From NCBI GenBank assembly GCA_017439185.1, contig JAFRTM010000028.1, positions 51,812 through 115,811 on the forward strand: 64,000 nucleotides of DNA, given 5' to 3'. Under the pieces are notes generated by a model. The model saw only the letters and a list, made by a program, of their open reading frames with translations, was not told the origin of the DNA and ran no database searches. This document shows, piece by piece, positions 1 through 10,515 of this stretch (positions are counted from its first letter, which is position 1; each line of letters begins with the position of its first letter). Made by a program: the position numbers and the translations under genes. The DNA comes from Bacteroidales bacterium (GTDB lineage: Bacteria > Bacteroidota > Bacteroidia > Bacteroidales > P3).

Positions 1-1
1 C

Positions 2-3000
2 GACTATGACGGCAGCGCTGTCAATACATATCAAATCGACACTCTCACTGGCGAAGGCTCGTTAAGTGATACTTATGACTTTCATATATATTCCCGTTCG
101 GGCGGCTTCAAGTTCACCCTCACAAGTGATGTGAGTAACAATAATGCAGGAGTGGAACTATACCTTAGTCAATTAAAACTCGACGAATGTCTGCCCTCCT
201 ACAACCCGAAGGCGGAGCGACGGCTGATGGACATCACTACCTACTATGTAATTACCGATGCCGGAATCTATGGATCCACCGCGGGCGACCGCGTGGTGGT
301 GAAGAAGACCAATGTGGCGACCAGCGCCATTGAGTACGACACCTTGACCCTGGAGATGTGGGACAACAGCATCGCCCTCAGTATAGAGCCCCAATACACC
401 ATGGACGTGCAGCTAGCACCTTTGTGCGGTTATGGCAATGCAACACAATGGAGCGACCCCATGCGCCTCAGCGCCTGCCAGATGCCGTATGACATCATCG
501 ACGGCGGCACCACTGAGACCAGCCAGCAGATTTCCTGGACCGGCGACGCCTCCAGCTATGTGGTAGGCTACCGCGTGGCCAACACCGACGAATGGAACTA
601 CGTCAGCACCCCCGACGCCACCACAGAGATAACTCTTACCGGCCTCTTCCCCGCCACCACCTATGAAGCTAAAGTAGCGTCGGTCTGCGGCGATGGCGAC
701 ACCAGCGTCTTCAGCGACGAACTCCAACCTGTCACCTTCCGCACCGGCTGCGGCTACACCCCGGGCCTCCCCGACGGCAACGCCCTCACCTCCATCCCCG
801 ACGTCCTCAACTTCGACCTGGCCGAGTCCTCGCTCACCTATCATTATGAGATGCCGGATTGCTGGAGCAGGATAGAGACCGTAGTGACCGATGCCACCGA
901 CGGTACCCAGAAACCTTATCCCCATGTGACCTATACCTATATCGGCCACGACCAGAACCAGAACCGCCTGGAGTTCTACTCCAACGCCAGCGACGACCAA
1001 TACGCCATAATGCCGCCCGTAATACTCCAAGACCAGGCCTCCAATTGGAACATCGCGTTCAACGCCAGCCTGGAGGATACCAACTGCGTGTATGACGGCC
1101 TCTACTTCCTGGAGTTCGGCGTGATGACCGATCCCTCCGACCCCACCACCTTCACCACCAGAAAGACTGTGGACCTCAGCACCTTCAACAGCGACGACGT
1201 CCTCTACAACTTCACTGAAAGCGACGTGGTGGGCGGCGACAAGATATATCCCGCCTTCAAGGTGGCGAAACGCATAGGCTGGAACTTCCACCACGCCCAC
1301 ATACTGCTCAACAGTGTGAAGTTTGTGCCGACCTACGGCCTGACCGCTCCCACCAACGTGCATGTTGCTCCCCATCCCACCCAGGACAACAACGTGGTTG
1401 TCTCGTGGGATGCCGTCGAGCTGCAAGGCTCCGACCGCACCTCGCTCCAGTATTCGCTCTCGGTGCAGCGCAACTCCAACCTTATAGATATCAACGACAC
1501 GACGATCATCACCACCGGCACCCAAGTGACGGTGCCTGCCGGCGAGGGAGTGACGGTGGCGGCTTCGGTGTCTGCCATGGTCAACGACGCATACTACAGC
1601 GCATTCAGCCCCTGGTACAGCAACCCCTCCGACACGGTGCTATATATGGTACCCCTCTATGACCGCCAGGTGGCCGACACCATCGGCGACCTCTCACTCG
1701 CCAATGCCGAAAACGCCGGGTCCGACTATCCCTTCCAATACGGTGGAAACGCCAGCGGCATCATGCTGATAAGCAGCAGCGAGCTGCAAAACGTGAGGAC
1801 CGTCAGCGCCATAGCCTTACTCCAGGCGCCCGATTGCGGAACGTCGGGATGGCAGAACCTGGAGGTCTATATGAAGGATGTTGACGTCAACAGTTTCTCC
1901 ACAACCTACACCGGCACCGGCTACACCATCGACAACGCTAGCGATTTCACCTTTACCTCAACCGATAGGATGTGGTACAATAACGTCATGGTGGAACCCG
2001 ACAACGACGGCTGGCTGGTCATACGTCCCGGCGACGGCGACAACACCTTTAACCACGACCCCGAGAAGAACCTGATGATAGGTATTGCAGGATGGGGTGG
2101 CGACTACCCCGAAGGCACCGTAAGGTTTATGACGGACAACTCTGCTGCCGGTGACAACATGGGTCTCTCCCTGGTCGGTGTTGACAATGTGCAGAACTTG
2201 CAATCCATGACTTTGTCGTCCGACCCGTTAGTCTCCCGTCCCCTGATTATGGTTATAGAGAACAAGAACTGCGTGGGCGACACCCTCGTCGTGGATACCA
2301 ACCTCTGTGAGAACGCCACCCTCGAATGGCGCGGCCAGACCATCGACCTCAACGCCTCCGACGCCGGCCTCCACTTCAACTCCGACCTCTACAGATTCAT
2401 CTATTACGACACCGTGCCCAACGCGGCCAACGGCGGCACCTGCGACAGCATCTATATGCTCCGCGTCACCAGGAAATACAACAAATATCCCGACGAGGAC
2501 GACCGCGTGAACAACTGCGGCCCCTACACCTGGCACGGCACCACCTACTTCCATAGCAACGGCGAGATGGTCAGCGTGGAAGTGACCCCCGGATGCTGGG
2601 AGACCGTTTGGCAAGGCACCGACCCCATCACCGACACGGTGAGAGGAGTGACCAGCGACGGCTGCGACAGTATCTACACTCTGAACCTCACCGTTGAAGC
2701 CTACAGCACCATCATCTTCGACAGCACTTACGCCGACGCTGGCACGGGCATGAGCGACCGGTATGTGTGTACCTCCTCCATGACGGTGCCCAACTGCACC
2801 ATGACCCGCCGCTACTACGACTTCGGCGCTTGGCTCTATGACGGCGACACCGTCTGGGCCAACGAGACCCTCCAGCTCACCGAGGACACCATAATCCTGC
2901 AACCTCTCTGGGAACCCGCCTGCTACAACTACACCGACTCACTCATGGTTGTGACCGATTACGAAGACTTCTGTATGACCAACAGCAGCTACACCTGGCA

Positions 3001-6000
3001 CGGCCACACCGTCGATTTCGCCTACCTGAGGGCTCACGGCTATGTGTTGCCGACCGTCTGGGGTGACTCTTACGACACCATCTATGTCGATGACACCATA
3101 GTCAACGCCGCCGGCGGAGTGTGCGACAGCATCTACCGCCTCAGGCTGACGGTGGGCGACAGGCTGATGGTTACCGACTACTTCTCTGAGAACGCTGATG
3201 CCGTGGTCTGCGGCGCCGGCTACACCTGGAGCGACGGCAACCACTACACCGCCGATACCGGATATTTCTGGTGGTCAGATCCCGACGACAGCGACCATTA
3301 CAGTTATGCTAACCTCAACTTCAATACGGCACCTTATTATATAGACTCCACCACCAACGCCGGATGCGGCACGCTCCACATGCTCGGTATTGCTGTTGAC
3401 GATACCGTGCCGGGCGTCACCGTGACATTTATAAAGTATTATCAGGAATATGCCACATCGCTCGACACGCTGTACTCTATGACCGCCAGCGTCTGCGAAG
3501 GGGTGGGCTATATAGTGCCCGACATGCCCGACTCGGTGACCCGCGAGGGCTACCGCTTCGACCACTGGACGGACAACCCCGCCTGCGGATGGACCGTGGA
3601 CCCGGGCGAAGAGAAAGTGCTGAGCAACGAATACCTGGTATTCTACGGAGTATGGGAGAGCACCTGCTCCGATGTGACAGTGGCCGACACCATGACGCTG
3701 TGCCCGAACGACACGATAGAGTGGTACGGCTACACCTGGAGAAGTCCCGAATTCTCGGTGGGTGTATATGATACCATAGTTACCCACTACGGCGTGATAC
3801 CCGGCGAGTGCGACAGCATATTCCACCTGAACATCGCCGTGCCCGACATCCCGACATTGTCGGTTGGTTCCGTCAAAAACGTAAGCTGCTCTGGCGACAA
3901 CGATGGTGAAATCACAGTCACTGTTCCAACTATCGTCAATATATACGACTACAATCTGACCTATCAGTTCAAATTAGACACATCCGAATACTCCACAGCC
4001 ATCAACACAAATAACTACTGGTGGGGACAACTTATGGCCGGCGAACATAAAGTGTATTTGAAAGACGGCTGCGGCCTGATGGACAGCACCACGGTGACCA
4101 TCACAGAGCCCGAACAGATAACTGTCAACATCGAATCGTACGGCGGCGAAGCCGTATGCTACTCCACAGTTATGGGAAAACAGCTTGATGCAACTGCTAC
4201 AGGCGGCAATGGTTATTACAACTACAAGTGGAACAACGATGCCACCCGCACATACGACACCCTCATGGTGTCGCTCAACGTGCCCGGCACCTTCCACGAC
4301 ACCGTCATAGTCACCGACTCCAACGGCTGTACCGGCATGGGCACCTACACCTACATAGTGTATGACACCCTTAAGGTGACCATCAACGGAGGCGACACCT
4401 CATATTGTAAGAATGCACCTTCGGTGCCACTCACCGTGACTGTCACGGGCGGCGACACCAACGGCTACACCTACCAGTGGTCTAACTACAGCCCCATCGA
4501 CACCGCCACCGGTCCTTCGTTCACGGTGCCTACCAGCGGTGGCTCAACCGTGCTGTATGACAACATCAGCGTGACGGTGACCAACGCCTGCGGCGAGAAG
4601 ACCGCACAAGGACCTGTCATCACGGTGCTCGACTCGATACGGATGAGCCCACAAGTGGATGATGTTAGCCTCTGTTTCGGCGCCAACATCGGACAGATGG
4701 AAGTGGACGTTCAGGGTGGCGGCGCCTTCACCGGCCAGTGGTATATGAACGGCACCGCCGTGACCGACCACAACCCCGGCGACGCCGACAACAAATACAC
4801 CCCACGCACCGACACCGCCGGCACCTTCAACTACAGCCTGAAGGTGACCTCCAACGCCGGATGCGGCAGCGACTCGGTACAGGTGAAGAACCTGACAGTG
4901 TATGACACCCTCGTGGTGACCTCGCTCAGCAGCGACACTACCATCTGCGTCTGGTCATCCGACACACTGCGTGTCAGCGTTGCAGGAGGAAGTGGCAGTT
5001 ACACCTACCAGTGGAAGAAAGACGACAGCGACATAGCCGACGCAACCCAAGAATTCTATCGCGTCTGGGCCGAAGATGCAGACACATCGGTATATTCGGT
5101 GCATGTAACCGACGTCAACGGCTGCGGCGACACAACGATAACCATAGCCACGGTGACTATACCCGAATACATTACGCTGACCACGTCTATGGTTGACACC
5201 ACCTACTGCTACGGAGCACAGGCAGCACCCATCACACTTAACCCAACTGGTGGCGACGGCACCTACACTTATCAGTGGATTGTCGCCAACAACGACGACA
5301 TGATGGGGTCCGAAACACTCTCGACCACCGGCAACAGCCACACCCCGACCACCGACTCGGCGGCATCCTACTACTACCGCGTGACCATCACCTCGGGAGT
5401 CTGCTCCACCGAACGCGATGTGGCGAGAATCTATGTAATGGACCAGGTGCGGATTAACCTCACCCCCGACACCAGCACCATCTGTTTCGGAAGCGAGGGC
5501 ACGACCTACGAACTGACCGACCACACCGACGGCGGTTATTATGGAGATTATACCTACCAATGGTATAAGAACGGCGAAGTGTTGACAGGCGAAGAGGGCG
5601 ACACCTACATGCCAGTTGGCACGACAGCCGGCACCTTCACCTACAGCGCCGTCGCCACCGACGAGATAGGCTGCCACAGCGACACCACAACGGTGGGCGT
5701 GCTGACGGTTTATAACGAGATAACGGCACCCACCGCATCGACCGACACAGCATTCTACTGCTTCGGTACCGCCATACCGCAGCTCACATCGGGCATTACC
5801 GGCGGTAGCGGCAGATTCTACTATTACTGGGAGCTGGATGGAGAGATGTTGGACGAGAACGGTGCAACCCTGACACTCGACTCGGCAGCAGGTATCTATC
5901 AATACTCAGTAAGTATTATGGACTCTGCAGGATGCGACGGTACAGCCCAGACCTTCCAACCGATAAGGATATATGAAGAGTTGAGAGTCGGATACAACTA

Positions 6001-9000
6001 CGCAGAGGCGGCCAACGGTACCGATTGTTCTCACACTGAGCTTGACAGTATAAGAGCTTATCCGATGGGCGGCAGCGGCGACGTTACCTACCAGTGGTAC
6101 ATGGACAGCGTGGCCATCGACGGAGCCACCGGGTGGTTCTACCGTCCCTCGGCCGATTCGGCTTCGTACAAATTCTATCACGTGGTAGTGACCGATGCCA
6201 ACGGATGTGAGCAGGTGAACCTTGGCGATGGAGTATATGTGAGCGTTGTGGATTCGTTGCGTTATAGCGGACATTTGGAGGTTCCAACCACACTCTGTCT
6301 TGGCAGCACCGTTACGGAAGCCAACCAGATACAGGTAAATACTACGGGAGGTGCCGGCACCTTCTATTATAGATGGTATATCAACGGAGAACCGGTAGCC
6401 GATACGGCGACAACCACTAATGTCATTATGCCGAGTACCGACGTGGCGGGTACATACTCCTATAGTGTGCAGATAACCGCAGCTGCCTGCGGTGCCGATT
6501 CGGTACACATAGTGGATCTTACTGTAAAAGCACCCACCACCACCTACGACACTCTGGCGGTGTGCGACAGCTTGCGCTGGATTGACGACAGCCTCTACAC
6601 GCTGGTCGATGAAGCCACTGGTAGAATCAACTCACAAGTATCAACTTACGGTCTGTCTCATACCGTCTCTGACCAGTACGGCTGCGACTCCACGGTATAT
6701 CTCAACCTTACGCTTAACCCGTCGGGATGGTTCTATGAAGGTCGCGGAGGAATGGCACCAGACACTAATAGCTACTGCTACGGCTCGTGGATCGACATCT
6801 ATACCGACTCTCAAAATCCCGATGTCTTTGCATATCAATGGTACAGGGACGGCGAGGCGATAGCCGATGCGACAGGATGGAGAGATTCCTCACTTGCCGA
6901 CACACCGGGTACGCACGTATATAGTCTAAAGGTGACGCCGTACAGCGGATGTGCCAGCGATTCGGCGGCCGTAAGGGTGGCCACCATCTATGAGCCGTTT
7001 GTGGTGACTTCTATGCAGATGGACACCGCCGGATGTATGGAAGACACGTACCTGCACCTGCCGTTTATTGACACCAATGCCACAGGCGGCAGCGGAAATA
7101 TATTCTCTAATTGGTATGAGATTGTTGGAAACGACACTATAGAATCTAATACGGTATATATGGATTCGGTAGGACCCGGCGAGTACAACTTTGTGATGAA
7201 AGAGACTGACACCTACGGCTGCGGCGAAGGCATAGCTATCTACACCACGGTGACGGTGGCCGAGAACTACACGGCTTCGTTCGTAAGCAACGAGGACGAC
7301 TCGACCACGATGAGCGACATCAGCGTGTGCGCCATCAAGGGGCTGGTGCTGCCCGATAACGAGTTCACCTATCCCAACTATAACTTCGTGGGATGGGGCA
7401 CCGCCACGGCGGCCGACACCCTGCAGCCGGGCGACACGGTGTACATCACCGGCAACACCACCTACTACACCCTCTGGGAGTTTGTGTGCCAGAACATAGA
7501 CACGACGGAGATAGCCCGCATCTGCGAAGGCAGCACAACGACTTGGCACGGCTACACGGTGGACGGCACGGTGGAAGCCTACGTCGATACGGTGACGGGA
7601 GTGGTCAACGACTTGTGCGACTCCATATATCACCTGCAGGTAGAGGTTGGCACGCCCAACGAGCACGACACCACGCTGACCGTGTGCGACAGCCTCACGT
7701 GGAACGGCACCCTCTACACCGAGACGCCCGACACCACGCTGGTGTATGTGCTGGCGAACGGCAACATGTACGGCTGCGACTCGACCGACAAGCTGACCCT
7801 CACGGTGATATACAGCGGACATGAATATGAAGTAGTGACAGCCTGCGACAGCTACACGATGGACAACACGATATATACCGAATCGACCGACCTGCCCACC
7901 ATCACGGGCGAGATGCCCAACGGCTGCCCGTTCTACACCCACATGAGCCTCACTATACACCACAGCTACTATGGTGACACCTCGGTGACGGCCTGCGTGG
8001 AATACACCTGGAACGACATGACGATGAGAGAGAGCGGCGAGCAGGAGTTCCGCGGACAGACCATAGAGGGCTGTGACTCGGTGGTGATGCTCAACCTCAC
8101 CATCAACCCGGCGACCTACGGCGTTGACGAGCAGGTGGTGTGCGACAGCCTGACCTGGCTGGACGGCAACACCTACTACGACGGCTTCGAGGCCGACTTC
8201 AACTTCATCACCTATACCTTCGAGGGCGCCAACCAGTACGGCTGCGACTCGATAGTGGCGCTGGGCATTACGATGATGGAGCATATCGACGTGGCGTTCC
8301 AGTCAGACTACGGCGAGGGCTGGATGGATCCCACCCAGACCTGCGAGAACACGCCGATGGTGGTTCCCGACTGTGACTATGAGAATCCCGGCTATCGCTT
8401 CGGCGGATGGCTCGACGTGGAGACCGGCGACACCATACAGCCGGGCGACACGGTGACTATGGAGAACGGACGTTCCTACATAGCTATATGGATTCCGATA
8501 TGCAACGACGCCTATGTGGTGACCGACACCGTGATGTGTACCGGCGACTCGCTGCTGTGGTGCGGCCAGCTGATGGCCGGCGACGACCTGGTGTCGGGCA
8601 GCTACGAGCACGTGGCCTACGACGTGATAGAGAACGCCTGCGACAGTATATATATGCTGAGGCTGACAGTCTATCCCACCGGCCATGCGGAATACTACGA
8701 CACGGTACACGGCGAATATATGTGGAACGGCGAGATATATTCCACCACCGGCGACTACACCGTGTGGGTGGGACGTAACCGCTGGGGCTGCGACTCACTG
8801 GAGACCCTACACCTGGTGGTGAACCTCGGCATCGACGACAGCGACCTCGACAACATGAAGCTCTACCCCAACCCGACGAGAGGCGACGTGAACATCGAAG
8901 GAGTGGAGGTGAAGAAAGTTGAGGTGCTGGATATGGTGGGCCGCACGGTGGCTACCTTCGAAGGCTCCAACCACATAGACATCACCGACCTGCCCTCGGG

Positions 9001-9067
9001 CACCTACACCCTTGCCATCACCACGATGGACGACCGACTGGTGACCCGCCGTGTGGCAAAACGCTAA
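2..9067 (+). CDS. Giant secreted multidomain surface protein with T9SS sorting domain, 5' partial
   Basis: The frame is open to the left edge (first codon at base 2), so this is the C-terminal 3021 residues of a larger protein; the GTG at 131 is internal. Order of modules: fibronectin III-like domains near 484-750 and 1330-1640; InlB/Listeria-Bacteroides-like units near 2700-2920, 3420-3660, 7260-7490 and 8280-8500, each ending in a W-E/x-P-x-C type turn; a SprB-like repeat near 3860-4110 (VSCSGDNDGEI); about ten Ig/PKD-like modules with a TYQW-x-NG core from 4130 to 7000; and eleven copies of a CDS-x3-L-x-LTV ending between 2449 and 8820. The last ~75 residues are a type A T9SS sorting domain (LYPNPTRGDV, VLDMVGR, LPSGTYTL, VTRRVAKR). 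Known for the family: such tails direct export through T9SS and anchoring or release at the surface. Adhesin-like role is inference; no catalytic domain is seen. Confidence 0.9.
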   Translation, partial: DYDGSAVNTYQIDTLTGEGSLSDTYDFHIYSRSGGFKFTLTSDVSNNNAGVELYLSQLKLDECLPSYNPKAERRLMDITTYYVITDAGIYGSTAGDRVVVKKTNVATSAIEYDTLTLEMWDNSIALSIEPQYTMDVQLAPLCGYGNATQWSDPMRLSACQMPYDIIDGGTTETSQQISWTGDASSYVVGYRVANTDEWNYVSTPDATTEITLTGLFPATTYEAKVASVCGDGDTSVFSDELQPVTFRTGCGYTPGLPDGNALTSIPDVLNFDLAESSLTYHYEMPDCWSRIETVVTDATDGTQKPYPHVTYTYIGHDQNQNRLEFYSNASDDQYAIMPPVILQDQASNWNIAFNASLEDTNCVYDGLYFLEFGVMTDPSDPTTFTTRKTVDLSTFNSDDVLYNFTESDVVGGDKIYPAFKVAKRIGWNFHHAHILLNSVKFVPTYGLTAPTNVHVAPHPTQDNNVVVSWDAVELQGSDRTSLQYSLSVQRNSNLIDINDTTIITTGTQVTVPAGEGVTVAASVSAMVNDAYYSAFSPWYSNPSDTVLYMVPLYDRQVADTIGDLSLANAENAGSDYPFQYGGNASGIMLISSSELQNVRTVSAIALLQAPDCGTSGWQNLEVYMKDVDVNSFSTTYTGTGYTIDNASDFTFTSTDRMWYNNVMVEPDNDGWLVIRPGDGDNTFNHDPEKNLMIGIAGWGGDYPEGTVRFMTDNSAAGDNMGLSLVGVDNVQNLQSMTLSSDPLVSRPLIMVIENKNCVGDTLVVDTNLCENATLEWRGQTIDLNASDAGLHFNSDLYRFIYYDTVPNAANGGTCDSIYMLRVTRKYNKYPDEDDRVNNCGPYTWHGTTYFHSNGEMVSVEVTPGCWETVWQGTDPITDTVRGVTSDGCDSIYTLNLTVEAYSTIIFDSTYADAGTGMSDRYVCTSSMTVPNCTMTRRYYDFGAWLYDGDTVWANETLQLTEDTIILQPLWEPACYNYTDSLMVVTDYEDFCMTNSSYTWHGHTVDFAYLRAHGYVLPTVWGDSYDTIYVDDTIVNAAGGVCDSIYRLRLTVGDRLMVTDYFSENADAVVCGAGYTWSDGNHYTADTGYFWWSDPDDSDHYSYANLNFNTAPYYIDSTTNAGCGTLHMLGIAVDDTVPGVTVTFIKYYQEYATSLDTLYSMTASVCEGVGYIVPDMPDSVTREGYRFDHWTDNPACGWTVDPGEEKVLSNEYLVFYGVWESTCSDVTVADTMTLCPNDTIEWYGYTWRSPEFSVGVYDTIVTHYGVIPGECDSIFHLNIAVPDIPTLSVGSVKNVSCSGDNDGEITVTVPTIVNIYDYNLTYQFKLDTSEYSTAINTNNYWWGQLMAGEHKVYLKDGCGLMDSTTVTITEPEQITVNIESYGGEAVCYSTVMGKQLDATATGGNGYYNYKWNNDATRTYDTLMVSLNVPGTFHDTVIVTDSNGCTGMGTYTYIVYDTLKVTINGGDTSYCKNAPSVPLTVTVTGGDTNGYTYQWSNYSPIDTATGPSFTVPTSGGSTVLYDNISVTVTNACGEKTAQGPVITVLDSIRMSPQVDDVSLCFGANIGQMEVDVQGGGAFTGQWYMNGTAVTDHNPGDADNKYTPRTDTAGTFNYSLKVTSNAGCGSDSVQVKNLTVYDTLVVTSLSSDTTICVWSSDTLRVSVAGGSGSYTYQWKKDDSDIADATQEFYRVWAEDADTSVYSVHVTDVNGCGDTTITIATVTIPEYITLTTSMVDTTYCYGAQAAPITLNPTGGDGTYTYQWIVANNDDMMGSETLSTTGNSHTPTTDSAASYYYRVTITSGVCSTERDVARIYVMDQVRINLTPDTSTICFGSEGTTYELTDHTDGGYYGDYTYQWYKNGEVLTGEEGDTYMPVGTTAGTFTYSAVATDEIGCHSDTTTVGVLTVYNEITAPTASTDTAFYCFGTAIPQLTSGITGGSGRFYYYWELDGEMLDENGATLTLDSAAGIYQYSVSIMDSAGCDGTAQTFQPIRIYEELRVGYNYAEAANGTDCSHTELDSIRAYPMGGSGDVTYQWYMDSVAIDGATGWFYRPSADSASYKFYHVVVTDANGCEQVNLGDGVYVSVVDSLRYSGHLEVPTTLCLGSTVTEANQIQVNTTGGAGTFYYRWYINGEPVADTATTTNVIMPSTDVAGTYSYSVQITAAACGADSVHIVDLTVKAPTTTYDTLAVCDSLRWIDDSLYTLVDEATGRINSQVSTYGLSHTVSDQYGCDSTVYLNLTLNPSGWFYEGRGGMAPDTNSYCYGSWIDIYTDSQNPDVFAYQWYRDGEAIADATGWRDSSLADTPGTHVYSLKVTPYSGCASDSAAVRVATIYEPFVVTSMQMDTAGCMEDTYLHLPFIDTNATGGSGNIFSNWYEIVGNDTIESNTVYMDSVGPGEYNFVMKETDTYGCGEGIAIYTTVTVAENYTASFVSNEDDSTTMSDISVCAIKGLVLPDNEFTYPNYNFVGWGTATAADTLQPGDTVYITGNTTYYTLWEFVCQNIDTTEIARICEGSTTTWHGYTVDGTVEAYVDTVTGVVNDLCDSIYHLQVEVGTPNEHDTTLTVCDSLTWNGTLYTETPDTTLVYVLANGNMYGCDSTDKLTLTVIYSGHEYEVVTACDSYTMDNTIYTESTDLPTITGEMPNGCPFYTHMSLTIHHSYYGDTSVTACVEYTWNDMTMRESGEQEFRGQTIEGCDSVVMLNLTINPATYGVDEQVVCDSLTWLDGNTYYDGFEADFNFITYTFEGANQYGCDSIVALGITMMEHIDVAFQSDYGEGWMDPTQTCENTPMVVPDCDYENPGYRFGGWLDVETGDTIQPGDTVTMENGRSYIAIWIPICNDAYVVTDTVMCTGDSLLWCGQLMAGDDLVSGSYEHVAYDVIENACDSIYMLRLTVYPTGHAEYYDTVHGEYMWNGEIYSTTGDYTVWVGRNRWGCDSLETLHLVVNLGIDDSDLDNMKLYPNPTRGDVNIEGVEVKKVEVLDMVGRTVATFEGSNHIDITDLPSGTYTLAITTMDDRLVTRRVAKR

Positions 9068-9116
9068 CGTGAAACTGTAAATATTAATAAGAACATATTA
9101 TTTTAATATACTACCG

Positions 9117-10502
9117 ATGAAAAAACTCATAATAGCAGCACTCGCACTGACACTGGCAGGCCTCGCCTGCCAGGCGCAGACACTGAAACAAGACGAGGTA
9201 AGCAAGCTCTACGGCTATGTGAACAGCAACGGAGCGTGGCAGATACAGCCAGAGTACCAGTATGCCTACCCCTTCGAGAAAGGCCGCAAGATATTCGCCG
9301 TGGTGAAACTCGACAATCATTTCGGATGTGTCGATAACCGCGGCGAGTTGATAGTGAGAAATATCTTCCCGACGAGGGAGGAAGCGTTGGAGTGTGGCCG
9401 CCAGTGGCAGACCGGCGACGAGCCGGGCAAGTGGCTCTACCCGCTGATGAACCCCACCGACAGGCAGTGGGGATTTGTGGACTACTACGGCAACTGGAAG
9501 TTCGAGCCCCAATATGAGGGAGCCGGCGAGTTTATCGGTACCGAGCCCAAGAGCTTCGCCCCGGTGAAACAGAACGACCGCTGGGGTTGCATAGACCGCA
9601 GGGGCGTGATGATCATAGCCGCCGTTTTTATGGACCAGGCTGACGCCACCGAGGCAGGTAAGCAGTGGATTCATGCTCTGCACTACACCACGTGGCTCTG
9701 CCCCACCATGAACGAACGCAGACGCTGGGGTTATGTCGATTACCTCGGCCGCTGGGTGGTGAGAGCCCAATACCAGGCTTGTATGAGGTTCGGCGACGAC
9801 AATATGTATCCCTACGCCCAGGTGCAGCGCACCGGTCGCTGGGGCAACGTGGACCGTAACGGCAAAGAGGTTACCTTCTGCATATTCTTCACACGCGACG
9901 ATGCGGCTTACGCCATGAGGCAGATCGCCAACGGCCGCGATGTGAAAGACTGGCGACTGCCGGTAACCGAGCCTACCACAGGACTCTGGGGCTGGGCCAA
10001 CCAGGAAGGGGAGTGGGCTATAAAACCCCAATACGAAGAGGTGTGCAACTTCCCCAACGACACCGGAGCCTTCGCCGCAGCCAAGCTGGACGGATTCTGG
10101 GGTGTGGTGGATGCCGACGGCGAGCTGCTCACCCGCCACGTGTTCACCCTCGCCAGCGAGGCCACGAAAGCCGGACAGGAGTGGGACACCCATCAGGAAC
10201 TGGGCCACTGGCTCTATCCCGTGATGAACCCCAAGACCGGCCACTGGGGCTATGTCAACTACAAAGGCATATACTCCATCGACCCGCTGTTCCAGGACGC
10301 CAAGACCTTCATCGAGACCTGGAACAACCGAGTGGCCCCCGCCAAGAAAGAAGGCAAGTGGGGCGGCATAGACCATACCGGCCAGTATGTGATACAGCCC
10401 ATCTACGAGACCTCCGCCGACGCCTACAAGGCTTGTCGCGAATGGGCCTCGAAGACCAAGTTCAACGCATACAAAGAGACCGAAGTGTTACAGACCTATT
10501 GA
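9117..10502 (+). CDS. Secreted WG-repeat protein
   Basis: 461 residues with an N-terminal signal peptide (residues 1-21, ending CQAQ). The remainder is made of WG repeats (WG-x-V/I-D-x2-G), about ten in all. They form five larger units of about 90 residues, each with one repeat followed by an EEAL-x2-GRQW-like helix and then a linker of the type LYPLMNPTDRQWG. No sorting domain or lipobox is present, so it is probably periplasmic. WG-repeat proteins have no assigned biochemical function. It begins 49 bp after the giant surface protein and is followed 13 bp later by dihydroorotase, so it may share transcription with either neighbour. Confidence 0.85.
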   Translation: MKKLIIAALALTLAGLACQAQTLKQDEVSKLYGYVNSNGAWQIQPEYQYAYPFEKGRKIFAVVKLDNHFGCVDNRGELIVRNIFPTREEALECGRQWQTGDEPGKWLYPLMNPTDRQWGFVDYYGNWKFEPQYEGAGEFIGTEPKSFAPVKQNDRWGCIDRRGVMIIAAVFMDQADATEAGKQWIHALHYTTWLCPTMNERRRWGYVDYLGRWVVRAQYQACMRFGDDNMYPYAQVQRTGRWGNVDRNGKEVTFCIFFTRDDAAYAMRQIANGRDVKDWRLPVTEPTTGLWGWANQEGEWAIKPQYEEVCNFPNDTGAFAAAKLDGFWGVVDADGELLTRHVFTLASEATKAGQEWDTHQELGHWLYPVMNPKTGHWGYVNYKGIYSIDPLFQDAKTFIETWNNRVAPAKKEGKWGGIDHTGQYVIQPIYETSADAYKACREWASKTKFNAYKETEVLQTY

Positions 10503-10515
10503 TAGACGACGAGCG

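Noticed and set aside
6926-8284. Long antisense open frames under the giant surface protein (also 413-1525 and 2228-2902)
   Set aside because: Products are low-complexity V/G/H/A-rich, as expected opposite C-ending codons; no promoter.
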